DNA of 64,000 nucleotides. Source: Odontesthes bonariensis (taxonomy: Eukaryota > Chordata > Actinopteri > Atheriniformes > Atherinopsidae). Positions within the stretch are counted from its first letter, which is position 1; each line of letters begins with the position of its first letter. This document shows positions 20,947 to 32,043 of this stretch, one piece after another. Made by a program: the position numbers and the translations under genes. The notes below the pieces were generated by a model. That model searched no databases, was not told the origin of the DNA, and was given only the letters and a program-made list of their open reading frames with translations. The stretch lies in the NCBI RefSeq assembly GCF_027942865.1, contig NC_134520.1, positions 2,788,501-2,852,500 on the forward strand, given 5' to 3'.

Positions 20947-22069
20947 TGTAACACACCTGAAATATTGGCTAAAGCCAAGTATGTGTTGATATGTTTTGGT
21001 GCACTAATATATGTTTTAAATAAGAGTTTTAAAAAGCATCTAATGTAATGTATTGTATTTATAACATTGTAGACAACTTGTTATATGAACTTTTATTTTG
21101 TTGACGGAGTATTATAGCTTCCTATACGGCCTGCTGTTCGGTTGACAGGGTTACCAGGTTGTCATGGGAACGAAAAGAGGAGCGTAGGAGGGGATTGTGA
21201 ATGGGAGAGACATCTTTCGATACCCAGTTGGAAAAGAGTTTAATTAGTTATTTTTAAGTCAACATGTCAACTACAGACGTTTAGGAGAAAGAGCAGTTCG
21301 ACACACTGTCTTTCTGTGTCCGTTTGGTTTCAGTTCATGAGTTATGTTTCGTTTGAGAAGTTTAGTTCACTTTCTACCGTTTGACAGTTAGATACTTTCT
21401 ACCGTTTGACACTGACAGTTGGATAATGCTATCTAACGAACGGCCAACTACGGAGACTCCGCTAGCCTGTTAAGACCGGGTCGCGGTGTTAAGACCAACA
21501 GAGGAGGCTACTTCGTGTCAGAAAACCGTTACCTTGGATGGTCATGGAGTCGGTACTCGGGTGACATCGGTGGATGTTGCGTTTGTGGATACGAGGTGGA
21601 TTACATTGTCGGCTGTCTGTGAGTAAGCGCTTCAGGTCAATAGATGATATGAGCTCCATCGCGCGCCATCAGGGTACCCACAATAACTTTGCTTAACCCC
21701 GGCCAGGTATTTTTCTTTTTCTTGTTTGTGTATGGTTTTGTCAGTGTCCTGCATTTCTTGCCATTGTGTTTGGGCTTATCATTTTCAACTGTGGGCTCAA
21801 ATAAATGGTTATTAGTTTAATATAACTTACGTAATGTTTTACTCTGTTTTATTTATGTGTGATTTATCAACTAAAATATGAACAGTGTGTGTTAAATGAA
21901 TCTCTGAGGTGTAATTCAGAGTGGGGGCTCGAGAGCACAACCTTAGAAAGCACAGCAGTCATCAGTGAACATTTCTACTGTTTACCCCAGGCCTCTGGTA
22001 AAGTGAGTAATCATCTCTAGACCGTAAATAGCTTAACGCCATACAATGCTGATGAGCAGGTTGGTTACA
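20947..22069 (+). repeat. 5' LTR of the PNMA-like gypsy element
   Basis: 1,123 bp, TGTAACACACCTG to CAGGTTGGTTACA, with TGTAAC/GTTACA terminal inversions. It matches the 3' LTR (28664-32043) base for base in length once the ISL2EU-like insertion is excluded, with about ten substitutions by eye. The primer-binding region follows at about 22071 (TGGGGACTCTCGTCCGGGA). The LTR contains AATAAA-type and promoter-like AT-rich sequence that I cannot assign more closely. Confidence 0.95.
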
Positions 22070-22361
22070 CGTGGGGACTCTCGTCCGGGATTGAATTTGA
22101 TTGCTGTGTTTTAAAGGTCAATGTGAATTTAATATTTCTAATATTTGATGTTTTAATGTTCCTATTTTAATGTGATAACAGTAGTAGTTTTACTGATATT
22201 ACTGAATAAGTATACTATGTTGCATATACTATGTTGGAAATTTAATGTTTAAGCTTAATTTTGCTATTTTGATCATTAGTGATTTTACTGATACTACTGT
22301 GAGTATACTGTGTTGACCATTTGAAGAAAAATACTAGTATAAATTTACACTGTATTGAAAT

Positions 22362-24437
22362 ATGGAGGCTGAACAGGTAATTATTTGGTGTAAGGACAAG
22401 GGTATTGATTTCAAAAGAGCTATAGTGCTTAGTAATGTGTCAGTAAATGTTACTGATGAGGTTGTGTACAATACATTAGATAATGCACTAGTTTTTGGTA
22501 GGTCCAAAATCATAGGTCGGTTCCTGGCAGCTTGTGGTAGGAGTCAGTTAATTCTCCTTGAGATATCACAGGATGTCAGTGTAGTTCAGATGCCTGAGCA
22601 GGTAGCCCTTAGTACTGAGGTGGCTCCCTGGGTGGTCAGTGTTGCTGCTGAAGCCTTGTCTATGAAGATTCCCCCAGAGGAAGATTTTGAAGCCAAGTTG
22701 AAAGCCTTCCTGGCTTATGAGGGAAGGACTGTCGCTGATGTGCAAGGCCTGTTAACCCCTTCCATGCCAACCCCTGCCATGCCTGCAGTGTCATTTCCTG
22801 CTATGCCCATGCCAGCCACGCCAAACCCTGCAATGCCATCGTCTGCCATGTTACCACCAGCATCGTTAGACCTGAACGTGCAGCTCGTCAATGCCATCAC
22901 CTCTCTAGTGGACAAATGTCATGCAGCCCCTGTGGAAAATCCAGTCCACCGAAAGCTTCGAGTGTTCTCAGGTATCAAGCCAACACCGCCTGGAGAAGAG
23001 GAATATGATGCTTGGGCAGAACAGATGACGCACCTGCTTGAGGAGTGGAAGTGTCCAGACCCCTTGAAGAAGCAGAAGATCGCTGAATGTCTTAAAGGGC
23101 CAGCAGCGGATATTGTGCGATGCTTGAGAGAGAGCAACCCCAGTTCAACGGCAAATGATTACCTAGCAGCACTGGAAACCGCATTTGGAACCACTGAGAG
23201 TGCCCTAGACTTCATGTTCAAGCTCCGAAACACCTTTCAGCTGCAAGGCGAAAAACTCTCAGCATATGTCCTCAGAATTGACAAGCTGCTGCATTCTGTG
23301 TTCCGAAAGGGGGGAATTCTGCTACGAGACATGGACAGGACCCGCATAGAGCAAGTTGCTCGGGGCGCACTGCCTAATGACTTGGTTGCTCTTCGCATCA
23401 TGTTGGTGTACAAATTCAAGCCTCCACCCAGTTTCACTGAGCTGTTGCGTGAAGTGAGAGCAGAGGAGGCTCTGATATTTGAAAGGCCAGCTGCCAGTCA
23501 TGTCGCGGTCTCTGCTATGGTAGCTCCTGTTGAGTACAGCACCCGCCCTGCTGCATTTTCTTGCCCCAGTCCCGTGCCTACTGAACCTGTCCCTTCTGTT
23601 GAGAGTCTGACAAAGCAGGTGCAACATTTGAAAAATGAGATGACACGCCTGCTCTCCTTCTCCGTTTCATCGCCCTCAGCAGCACCACCGTTGACCTCAC
23701 AGAGACCCAGCCAAAGAGTTGAGGCAAGACTGGAGAGCACACCCAGAGCACGACAGGACCGAGTTGACGTTTTCTGTTACAAGTGTGGGGAAGATGGCCA
23801 CTTCGCACGTGAATGCCAGAATGCAGAGAACCTCCGAAAAGTCAACCAGCGCCTCATAAAGCTAAAGCATAAAGCAAAGTGCAAACCGCTGCAAGGACAG
23901 AAAGCTACACTTCCAGCAGGCCTTGTTGGCCCTAGCTCAGTTGTCTCAGTTCGAATTGAAAACGTATACGCCAAAGCTTTACTGGACAGTGGATCTCAAG
24001 TCACCCTCCTTTACCGCTCGTTCTACCACAAATACTTAAAGCACATACCATTGACTCCAATTCACTGCCTGGAGTTATGGGGACTCAGTGTTGAAGAATA
24101 TCCCTATGATGGCTACTTGTGCTTAAGGCTGGAGTTCTGCAGTGACGTAGTGGGAGTGACTGAGACAGTTGAGGCACTTGTGCTGGTGTGTCCAGACCCG
24201 ACCGTCAAAGGGGAGGCATCTATAATAGTTGGCACTAACACCTCTGTTGTAAAACGTCTTTTCAATTCCTGTAAATTAAAAGGAGAGGATTTCTTGATGA
24301 CCATGAGAGTGCATCCTGAGATTAAAGAGGCATACAAGGTGTTCCAGAAAGCACCTGACGAGGGGGCAAAAATGAAGATGGGCACGGTCTGGCTAGCTGA
24401 GGCTAAGGAGAAGATAATACCCCAGGTGCAACAGTGA
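22362..24437 (+). CDS. PNMA-like Gag and protease
   Basis: 691 codons from ATG 22362. Residues about 1-90 (IIWCKDKGIDFKRAIVLSNV, then DNALVFGRSKIIGRF) resemble the RRM-like N-terminal domain of vertebrate PNMA proteins. A Pro/Ala/Met-rich linker (about 125-165) follows, then a capsid-like region (RKLRVFSGIKPTPPGEEEYD to about residue 370). One CCHC knuckle is at about 472 (CYKCGEDGHFAREC). A retropepsin core is at about 540 (ALLDSGSQVTLLY), with Ser in place of the usual Thr in DTG, a variant seen in some gypsy proteases. PNMA and ZCCHC12/18 genes descend from Gag of a related gypsy lineage. The frame ends early, one base out of register with Pol; the break is in the C-run at about 24420. Confidence 0.88.
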   Translation: MEAEQVIIWCKDKGIDFKRAIVLSNVSVNVTDEVVYNTLDNALVFGRSKIIGRFLAACGRSQLILLEISQDVSVVQMPEQVALSTEVAPWVVSVAAEALSMKIPPEEDFEAKLKAFLAYEGRTVADVQGLLTPSMPTPAMPAVSFPAMPMPATPNPAMPSSAMLPPASLDLNVQLVNAITSLVDKCHAAPVENPVHRKLRVFSGIKPTPPGEEEYDAWAEQMTHLLEEWKCPDPLKKQKIAECLKGPAADIVRCLRESNPSSTANDYLAALETAFGTTESALDFMFKLRNTFQLQGEKLSAYVLRIDKLLHSVFRKGGILLRDMDRTRIEQVARGALPNDLVALRIMLVYKFKPPPSFTELLREVRAEEALIFERPAASHVAVSAMVAPVEYSTRPAAFSCPSPVPTEPVPSVESLTKQVQHLKNEMTRLLSFSVSSPSAAPPLTSQRPSQRVEARLESTPRARQDRVDVFCYKCGEDGHFARECQNAENLRKVNQRLIKLKHKAKCKPLQGQKATLPAGLVGPSSVVSVRIENVYAKALLDSGSQVTLLYRSFYHKYLKHIPLTPIHCLELWGLSVEEYPYDGYLCLRLEFCSDVVGVTETVEALVLVCPDPTVKGEASIIVGTNTSVVKRLFNSCKLKGEDFLMTMRVHPEIKEAYKVFQKAPDEGAKMKMGTVWLAEAKEKIIPQVQQ

Positions 24438-27400
24438 CCGTCAGCGGTATCCCAAGATTCCCTCACACGCTTTTGGACACCCAGAGTGTGCTAGTAGAGC
24501 AGGCTGAAGAATCAAGTGTTCCTGATGAGCTCATGATACTTCCCATCCTCAAGAGTGCTGATGAGATCCAGAACCGTCGCATCACAGTCGTTGTCAGGAA
24601 CATGTCGACTCGAGAAGTTAAGCTGAACAAAAGAATGCCCATTGCCCAGCTGTTCCCTGTGGATATTGTGAATAAAGGCCCCGCAACACAAAATGACTCC
24701 AATGAGCTGACTCCCGCTGCATTCAACTTCGCTGACTCTCCAGTGCCAAAAGAGTGGAAAGAGAGACTGTGCAGGAAGATGATGCAACGGAAGGAGGTCT
24801 TTTCCCAAGGAGAGTTTGATGTGGGCTGCGCAAAAACCACTGAACACACCATGCGGGTGACAGAGGAGAAGCCATTCCGAGAGCGCTCAAGGCGTTTGCC
24901 CCCTGGTGATGTGGCTGACGTGAGACAACACCTGGATCAACTCCTCAAAGCTGGCATCATCTCAGAGTCCAGAAGTCCATATGCATCCCCCATTGTGGTA
25001 GTCAGAAAGAAAAATGGCACCATACGTATGTGTGTGGATTACAGGACTTTGAATTGACGTACTGTCCCTGACCAATACACAGTGCCAAGAATCGAGGACG
25101 CACTCACCTGCCTGAGTGGAAGCCAGTGGTTCAGCGTGCTTGATCTGAGGAGTGGCTACTATCAGATACCCCTAAGCGAAGCTGACACAGAAAAGACTGC
25201 TTTCATCTGTCCTGCTGGGTTCTACCAATTTGAGAGAATGCCACAAGGGATCTCTGGTGCCCCTGCCACATTCCAGCGTGCAATGGAAAGAACTGTGGGG
25301 GACATGAACCTGCTAGAAATGCTGGTGTATCTTGATGACATTATAGTGTTCGGGAAAACACTTGAAGAACATGAGCAACGGTTGCTGAAGGTCTTAGACA
25401 GGCTGAACGAGGAAGGGTTTAAGTTGTCGCTGGACAAATGCCAATTCTGCTGCACCTCCGTGAACTACCTGGGGCACATTGTTTCCAGGGAGGGTGTCTC
25501 CACAGATCCGGCTAAAGTAGAGGCGGTGAAGTCCTGGCCACGCCCAAACAACATATCTGCCCTCCGCTCTTTCCTGGGGTTCAGTGGGTATTACAGACGG
25601 TTCGTGAAAGAGTACTCACGCATATGCTACCCACTTAACCAGCTGCTGAAGGGCTGCATGCCGGCTGGCGTGCCCAGCCCAAAGTCCAGAAAAGACTAAG
25701 TGGCGACACAGGCCAAGCCCAACCAAGAGCCACAGCAAATGTTCCACTCTTCAGAGCCGTTCGGATCCAGATGGGGACCAGAGTGTGAAGCAGCCTTTGA
25801 GATACTCAAGCAGAGTCTGTCAGAAGCACCTGTCCTGGCCTTTGCTGACCCACAGTATCCCTACACCCTTCATGTGGACGCCAGCCACGAAGGCTTGGGG
25901 AGTGTGCTGTACCAGGATCAAGGAGGTGGCTTGCGTCCAGTTGCCTTTGTGAGCAGGAGTCTATCCCAGTCAGAGAAGAACTATCCCACCCACAAACTGG
26001 AGTTCCTGGCGCTGAAGTGGGCTGTTACAGAGAAGCTGTATGATTACCTGTATGGAGTGAAGTTCGAAGTGCACACCGACAACAACCCACTCACTTACGT
26101 CCTCACTACAGCAAAGCTAGATGCAGCTGGACACCGCTGGCTAGCGGCACTGTCGACTTACGACTTCAGCTTGAAGTATCGACCGGGAAAACAGAACACA
26201 GACGCTGATGCGTTGTCACGCCGTCCTCATGCAGCAGTTCCTTCTGGTGTGTCCGGCCTGTTTGAAGAAGGGTGGGAGCAGATTCCGCCGGCTGGTGTAA
26301 AAGCAATGTGCCAAGTGTCCCATGCCTGCTGCTTAAAACACACCCAGCCTCACAGAGCAATAGACCTAATTGGAGCCCCCAAGCAAGCTGTACCCAAGGC
26401 ATTCTGCAATGTCTCAGCTGTGACCACACACCATCTCCCCCAGTTGAGCACAGTTGATATTGCACGGTCCCAACGACCAGACCCATGCATTGGAGAAGTA
26501 CTGAAAGCTGTTTCCCAAAAAGACTGCCATTGTGCTGACAGAAAGAAGCATGCAGACATCCCTCTGTTGCTGAAAGAATGGGACAAGCTGAAATTAAATA
26601 ACTCTATCATCTACAGAGTGTCAAAGCCACCTAATGCCCCACCTCGTCAGCAGTTGTTACTCCCGCAAGAGTTCCGAGAGACAGTACTTCAGTCTTTACA
26701 CAATCAGTCAGGCCACTTAGGATTTGAAAAGACTTACGGGCTTGTGCGAGAGAGATTTTACTGGCCCCGGATGAAGGCAGATATTGAGAAGTACTGCAAG
26801 AACTGTGCTAGATGCATCCAACGAAAGACCTTGCCAGCCAGAGCTGCTGAACTTCACCACCTCAGCAGTAATGGGGCGATGGATCTCATCTGCATTGACT
26901 TCCTGTCTCTTGAGCCAGATTCCAAGAACATCTGCAATGTGCTTGTTGTAACTGATCACTACACCCGGTATGCACAAGCTTTTCCCACCAAAGACCAAAA
27001 ATCCTCTACAGTTGCCAAAGTGTTATGGGAGAAGTACTTCATCCACTATGGTCTACCTAACAAAGTGCACTCTGATCAGGGCAGAGACTTTGAGAGTCGT
27101 CTCATCCATGAACTGCTGAGCATGCTGGGAGTGAGGAAGTCAAGGACCACCCCATATCACCCGCAAGGAGATCCACAGCCTGAGCGTTTCAACAGGACAC
27201 TGCTCAATATGCTTGGCACACTGTCATCAGAGGAAAAGGGAAAATGGAGCCAACACATCAGTTACCTCGTCCATGCCTACAACTGCACAAAGAATGACAG
27301 TACTGGTTACAGTCCTTACTTCTTGATGTTTGGGCGTGAAGCTTGACTGCCAGTTGATGTGTGTTTTGGCGTGTCCAGTGACAACTCGTCTCCAAAGTCC

Positions 27401-28534
27401 TATGCAAGATATGTTGCAAACATGAGACGAGACCTTCAAGTTGCCTATCAGACTGCGGAAAGCATGGCTGGAAAGAGAAATGAAGGAAACAAGCAGAGAT
27501 ATGACCAGAGAGTCCGATACTGTCCACTTGCTCCTGGCGACAGAGTGTTACTGAAGAACGTTGGCTTACAAGGGAAGCATAAGATAGCAGACCGTTGGTG
27601 CTCAGACCCCTACATTGTGCAGAGTCAAATGCCAGGCTTACCTGTGTTCAAGCTGAGAGCAGAGAATGGAGTGGGTCCTGACAAGGTTCTTCACCGCAAC
27701 CTGCTGCTACCCCTCGGGCAAGATGTACAACTGAAGTCAGGTGACACTGGTGAGAGGAACGAGCCCAAGAGAAGATCAAGCCGACGGCTGAAAAGGAAGC
27801 CAGCACTGGTGTCTGAGATCGTGGAGAGCAGTTTGGCCAGTGGACTGTCCACATCTGAGTCAGAAGGAGAAGAGCTGGGTGTTCATACTCCATTCTATCC
27901 ACTCATGGTCCAAGAGACAGATGACGATTACCCAGACGTCCCCATTAGATCAGCCTTTGAACGTGACTGGTCTGCAATGCCCAATGACTCTGACTCTTCG
28001 GCAGGCCAGTCTGGTTCACACTCACCTGTTCTTCCCCATGAGGCTGCCTCCCCCACTCACCCTAGTTTAATCCTCCATAGGAATTCCTCTGACCTGTCAC
28101 CAACCCCCTCTGATGCAGACCTACCCCTGTCTTACCCTGATTCCCCGCCCAGTCATTCTGTTCCCAGCCTGGCGTCTGCTCAGGATGTGCCCACTGCTGA
28201 GTCGAGTCAACACTCAACCCTGAATGGTGCTGAAGAGGAAAGCCAGCTAATGGATGATCTACAGGAAATGGGAACTGATAACTCAGGGAACCAAGTATGC
28301 CACCAGAGGTCTCCCCATGCCGTGAGGACGCCAAGCTGTCCCGAACATGATGCCCCAAGACCCCAGAGGGTGAGAAGGGCACCGGCAAGGCTGGCATATG
28401 ACTGCCCAGGGCAGCCCACCTCAGTAACCTCCCTATCCCTCTGTCCTGTAGTTAATAGGTCAGATGTCACCTCAACCACTGGTACCCGGTATGTCAGTAC
28501 CCTATTTATATGGATAGGCCCTCGGCACAGTTAA
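24434..28534 (+). pseudogene. PNMA-like gypsy Pol: RT, RNase H, integrase
   Basis: A single register from 24434 to 28534 broken by three in-frame stops (TGA at 25055, TAA at 25697, TGA at 27344). RT blocks: PYASPIVVVRKKNGTIRMCV, FSVLDLRSGYYQIPL and YLDDIIVFG. RNase H: LHVDASHEGLGSVLYQ, HTDNNPLTYVL and DADALSRR. Integrase: an HHCC finger (HNQSGHLGFEKTYGLV, then CKNCARC), catalytic Asp in ICIDFLSLE, Asp in HSDQGRDFES and Glu in QPERFNRTLL, so all three acidic residues are present. After integrase comes a VLLKNVGLQGKHKIADRW segment and a Ser/Pro-rich C-terminal extension of about 230 residues, unusually long. As it stands it encodes no complete enzyme. Confidence 0.93.
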
Positions 28535-29004
28535 AAGTGTGGTAGCTTACTTTAAATAATATATCTATGACTAACTTTTGGTATAGGTATTTTTGGCTGT
28601 GGTAGACATTGTATTCTTTTGGCTGTGTCATGAGGACATGACCCTTTTTCAGTAGGGGGAGAGTGTAACACACCTGAAATATTGGCTAAAGCCAAGTATG
28701 TGTTGATATGTTTTGGTGCACTAATATATGTTTTAAATAAGAGTTTTAATAAGCATCTAATGTAATGTATTGTATTTATAACATTGTACACAACTTGTTA
28801 TATGAACTTTTATTTTGTTGACGGAGTATTATAGCTTCCTATTGAGAATGAGGAGTCACGTGACTCCGGTCGGCCGGTCGGCCATGTTGGCAGAAGAATC
28901 TATTGGTTGCCAGGCGCAGCGCCATTAACTTAACGGATATCCTCCCGCATTTGTCATTTCGGCAGGGCAGAGACGAATACAAAAGAAAGAAAGAAAGCAA
29001 AGCA

Positions 29005-29881
29005 ATGGAGAGAGATAAGGCGAAAGAAAAGGGACCTTACAGGGACAAGCTTATTACAAGCGCAAAGCAGCGGTATTTAGAGAAACTGTCCAACATCCAA
29101 AATATTGATCCTTACGAGCTCCCTGCAGCAGAATGGCACAGAGACCTGGACCAGTTACCTCCGTGCACATATATGGACATAGTCAATTATCTTGTCTTTG
29201 GTGTAAGTTACTACACTATGCAGGAGTTTAAAAGTCACAAATCTTTGGAATTGTACGAGACTTTCTGCTGTGGCTGGGTGCAGGACTTGGCCATCTACAA
29301 GCCTCCAGGTGGCTCTGGTGATGATAACAGCGTTGTACTGGCAAAGGTAAGGTTCTTGTCATGCATTTTAGTGTGTTGTAATTACATTGCATTTAGACAC
29401 TTCTTGACCAAAATGACAACGTAATTAACTGCGACTTGTTTTGTAAACACTAGATTAACGAGATGTTCAATGTACACAAACGTTTCCAATGTTTTGATGT
29501 ATGCTAAAGCTTATGTTTAGGTATTTAGTTGTCATTTGATTTTAGCCCAACGACACATACTGTAGCAGGTTATTGTGTTGGGGGCTGCAAAGTGAACAAA
29601 CCAGTTCTGGGTTGGCTAGGGTACTTATGTGTGATTGCAAGGTGTACATGTCCTGGTTAGATTACAGCCATTATCAATGTGTCTAAAGTGTAGACTGTAA
29701 CTTGAAATAAATGCTTTTTACTGTTTAGTTTATTTCACTTTATTTATTTTACAGGTCCTGCATTCACGGAGGCTCTGTGAGCCTCCACTTACCAGTCCAG
29801 TGGTATCACTTCAGTTGTGTGGGGCTTGTGGACAGACCCTCCGCTGACACGCCATGGTTTTGCTCTTCTTGTGCTGAATAG
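29005..29881 (+). pseudogene. ISL2EU-like SWIM/YqaJ-type protein, 5' exons joined to a PHD remnant
   Basis: Exon 1 is 29005-29346 (ATG in AGCAATGGAG; ends AAG before GTAAGG). Exon 2 starts at 29755 after TTTTACAG. The protein DPYELPAAEWHRDLDQLPP, TYMDIVNYLVFGVSYYT, LYETFCCGWVQDL, then VLAK and VLHSRRLCEPPLT, matches the N-terminal part of the large SWIM-finger plus YqaJ-nuclease proteins that accompany ISL2EU transposases in fish. At about 29795 the sequence jumps to WYHFSCVGL...PWFCSSCAE and a stop at 29879-29881, the end of a PHD finger (Cys/His pattern) in another register. The in-frame stop comes first, at 29845. The SWIM and nuclease domains are lost between the two parts. Confidence 0.75.
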
Positions 29882-30093
29882 TGTTTCTTTGTTCTTTTGC
29901 ACTAGTAACAGAATTATTTTATTATTGCTTGTTGTCAATGTTTACATGCTGGAAATTTTTATACTTTTTATTCTGAATGCACACATGTTCTTTTGCACTG
30001 TTAACTTTTCCTAGAGGTATATTGCATTCTGCACCTTGCGCCCTTATTCTTTTTTCCTGTTCTGTTAATAAACATTGTTAAGCCATATCAAGT

Positions 30094-30182
30094 TGTTTCA
30101 AGCATTTATTTCAAACAAATTAAAAGGTAATGAACAAGGCACTCAAACATTTATTTCAAACAAATTAAAAAGTAATGAACAA
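30094..30182. repeat. Tandem duplication of about 45 bp
   Basis: The unit AGCATTTATTTCAAACAAAT followed by TAAAAGGTAATGAAC is repeated once in diverged form, inside the ISL2EU-like element between its two convergent gene remnants. Confidence 0.7.
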
Positions 30183-30259
30183 TGAAGAATGAACTCAAAC
30201 AACACTTTTGCACATGTTCGTTAAGGCACAGCAAACAGTGACAATCTTATCTAAAGGCA

Positions 30260-30943
30260 TTAGGTTTTCAACCTCACATTTGAGCAGCATGTGCACAGGT
30301 ACAGTTGAATGTAAAAAGCTGAATTTGTCCAGTCAGCGTGGTTCTCCAACATCTCATATAATGGCTTACCTACAACAGAATAAATAGTTTATGAAAAAAA
30401 CCTATGCAATCAATGGCAAACCCATCACAGAACACATGCAAAATAAAGATACAGACTGAGAGGGTAACGCTGCTCATGGTATGACAAAAGGGCTGAAGGG
30501 GTACACATTAACACATTAGCCACATTAGGGGGTAGTTAACATTAATTTTCGAAGAGGCAACAGTTTGCAAATTGAGCATTTTCGAAGAGGCAACAGTTCG
30601 CTAGTTAGCTCGCTAGGCAGCAACGTCAGGTGCACTTCAGGGTTTGCAACAACATAAAGTAACTTCGTAGCTTTAAGAGACAACAACATAAAGAGATTTT
30701 TAGATAACGTACCCGAGTGAAAATGTAGAGAACACACTCTCATCGACAGAGGGGTGCAATCGAAAGTAAGGTCCAGCCAGCCAGGCAACCCGGCGTCTCC
30801 TCGTCAGGTCAGACGCCTGCTCTCCCTGATGCTGCATCCATTTAGGAAACCGAAAAAAAATGTATTTCGTTGTTCCTATGTTTCCCAAACGTATTATGTG
30901 AGGTACTGGAACAGTTCTTCACACAGCAGTGATTTCCAGGCAT
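30260..30943 (-). pseudogene. ISL2EU-like transposase start with THAP zinc finger, frameshifted
   Basis: Exon 1 is 30943-30713, starting MPGNHCCVKNCSSTSHNTFG. The first Cys pair of the THAP finger is followed, in shifted registers, by FFRFPKWMQHQ, RRRRVAWLA, and TPLSMRVCSLHFHSG (Cys-x2-His completes the C2CH finger). Donor GTACGT at 30712 and acceptor TTGTAG at 30370 join in phase to KPLYEMLENHADW, which is the usual continuation. The frame then stops at 30260 after 22 unrelated residues. Two frameshifts (near 30855 and 30780) break the finger. The THAP domain binds the element ends in this transposase family; the catalytic domain is deleted. Confidence 0.78.
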
Positions 30944-32043
30944 GTTCTTGCAATTCCGCACTGTTTAAACTTACTGATTTAAAAACACACGCGTACAATG
31001 TAAACGAACGGAGAGAATGGCGTTTTCTCGCTAGCATTCTGCCAACATGGCGGATAGGGGCGGGGCTCTGGACTATGACGACAACTCCTCATTCTCAATA
31101 CGGCCTGCTGTTCGGTTGACAGGGTAACCAGGTTGTCATGGGAACGAAAAGAGGAGCGTAGGAGGGGATTGTGAACGGGAGAGACATCTTTCGATACCGA
31201 GTTGGAAAAGAGTTTAATTAGTTATTTTTAAGTCAACATGTCAACTACAGACGTTTAGGAGAAAGAGCAGTTCGACACACTGTCTTTCTGTGTCCGTTTG
31301 GTTTCAGTTCATGAGTTATGTTTCGTTTGAGAAGTTTAGTTCACTTTCTACCGTTTGACAGTTAGATACTTTCTACCGTTTGACACTGACAGTTGGATAA
31401 TGCTATCTAAAGAACGGCCAACTACGGAGACTCCGCTAGCCTGTTAAGACCGGGTCGCGGTGTTAAGACCAACAGAGGAGGCTACTTCGTGTCAGAAAAC
31501 CGTTACCTTGGATGGTCATGGAGTCGGTACTCGGGTGACATCGGTGGATGTTGCGTTTGTGGATACGAGGTGGATTACATTGTTGGCTGTCTGTGAGTAA
31601 GCGCTTCAGGTCAATAGACGGTATGAGCTCCATCGCGCGCCATCAGGGTACCCACAATAACTTTGCTTAACCCCGGCCAGGTATTTTTCTTTTTCTTGTT
31701 TGTGTATGGTTTTGTCAGTGTCCTGCATTTCTTGCCATTGTGTTTGGGCTTATCATTTTCAACTGTGGGCTCAAATAAATGGTTATTAGTTTAATATAAC
31801 TTACGTAATGTTTTACTCTGTTTTATTTATGTGTGATTTATCAACTAAAATATGAACAGTGTGTGTTAAATGAATCTCTGAGGTGTAATTCAGAGTGGGG
31901 GCTCGAGAGCACAACCTTAGAAAGCACAGCAGTCATCAGTAAACATTTCTACTGTTTACCCCAGGCCTCTGGTAAAGTGAGTAATCATCTCTAGACCGTA
32001 AATAGCTTAACGCCATACAATGCTGATGAGCAGGTTGGTTACA

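Larger units (their letters stand above)
28843..31097. mobile_element. ISL2EU-like DNA transposon, internally deleted
   Basis: 2,255 bp with terminal inverted repeats TGAGAATGAGGAGT, plus a shared subterminal GCCATGTTGGCAGAA on both arms. Comparison with the intact LTR shows a 2-bp AT duplication (28841-28842 and 31098-31099), as described for ISL2EU elements. It carries two opposed gene remnants, each with a recognisable intron: a plus-strand SWIM/YqaJ-type protein with a PHD-finger remnant (29005-29881) and a minus-strand THAP-domain transposase start (30943-30260). The catalytic centres of both are deleted, so it depends on enzymes made elsewhere. Confidence 0.85.
20947..32043 (+). mobile_element. 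Ty3/gypsy element with PNMA-like Gag
   Basis: A complete element: 5' LTR, leader, Gag-protease frame (22362-24437), Pol (24434-28534 with breaks), purine tract (AGTAGGGGGAGAG) and 3' LTR. It is flanked by the 4-bp repeat CACT (20943-20946 and 32044-32047) and lies inside LINE J ORF2, antisense to it. The near-identical LTRs show recent insertion, yet Pol carries one frameshift and three stop codons. The 3' LTR is split by a DNA transposon. Order is the standard protease-RT-RNase H-integrase, unlike the neighbouring Gmr1-like element. Confidence 0.95.
28664..32043 (+). repeat. 3' LTR of the PNMA-like gypsy, split by a DNA transposon
   Basis: Begins TGTAACACACC at 28664 after a purine tract and ends GTTACA at 32043. 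The LTR parts are 28664-28842 and 31098-32043. Subtracting the insertion (28843-31097) and one AT leaves 1,123 bp, the same as the 5' LTR. The 5' LTR therefore serves as the empty-site reference (CTTCCTATACGGCC at 21120-21133). Confidence 0.95.

Noticed and set aside
24420..24440. Programmed ribosomal frameshift between Gag and Pol of the PNMA-like gypsy
   Set aside because: No slippery heptamer at the overlap. The break lies in a C-run after the protease core, which looks like a simple indel.
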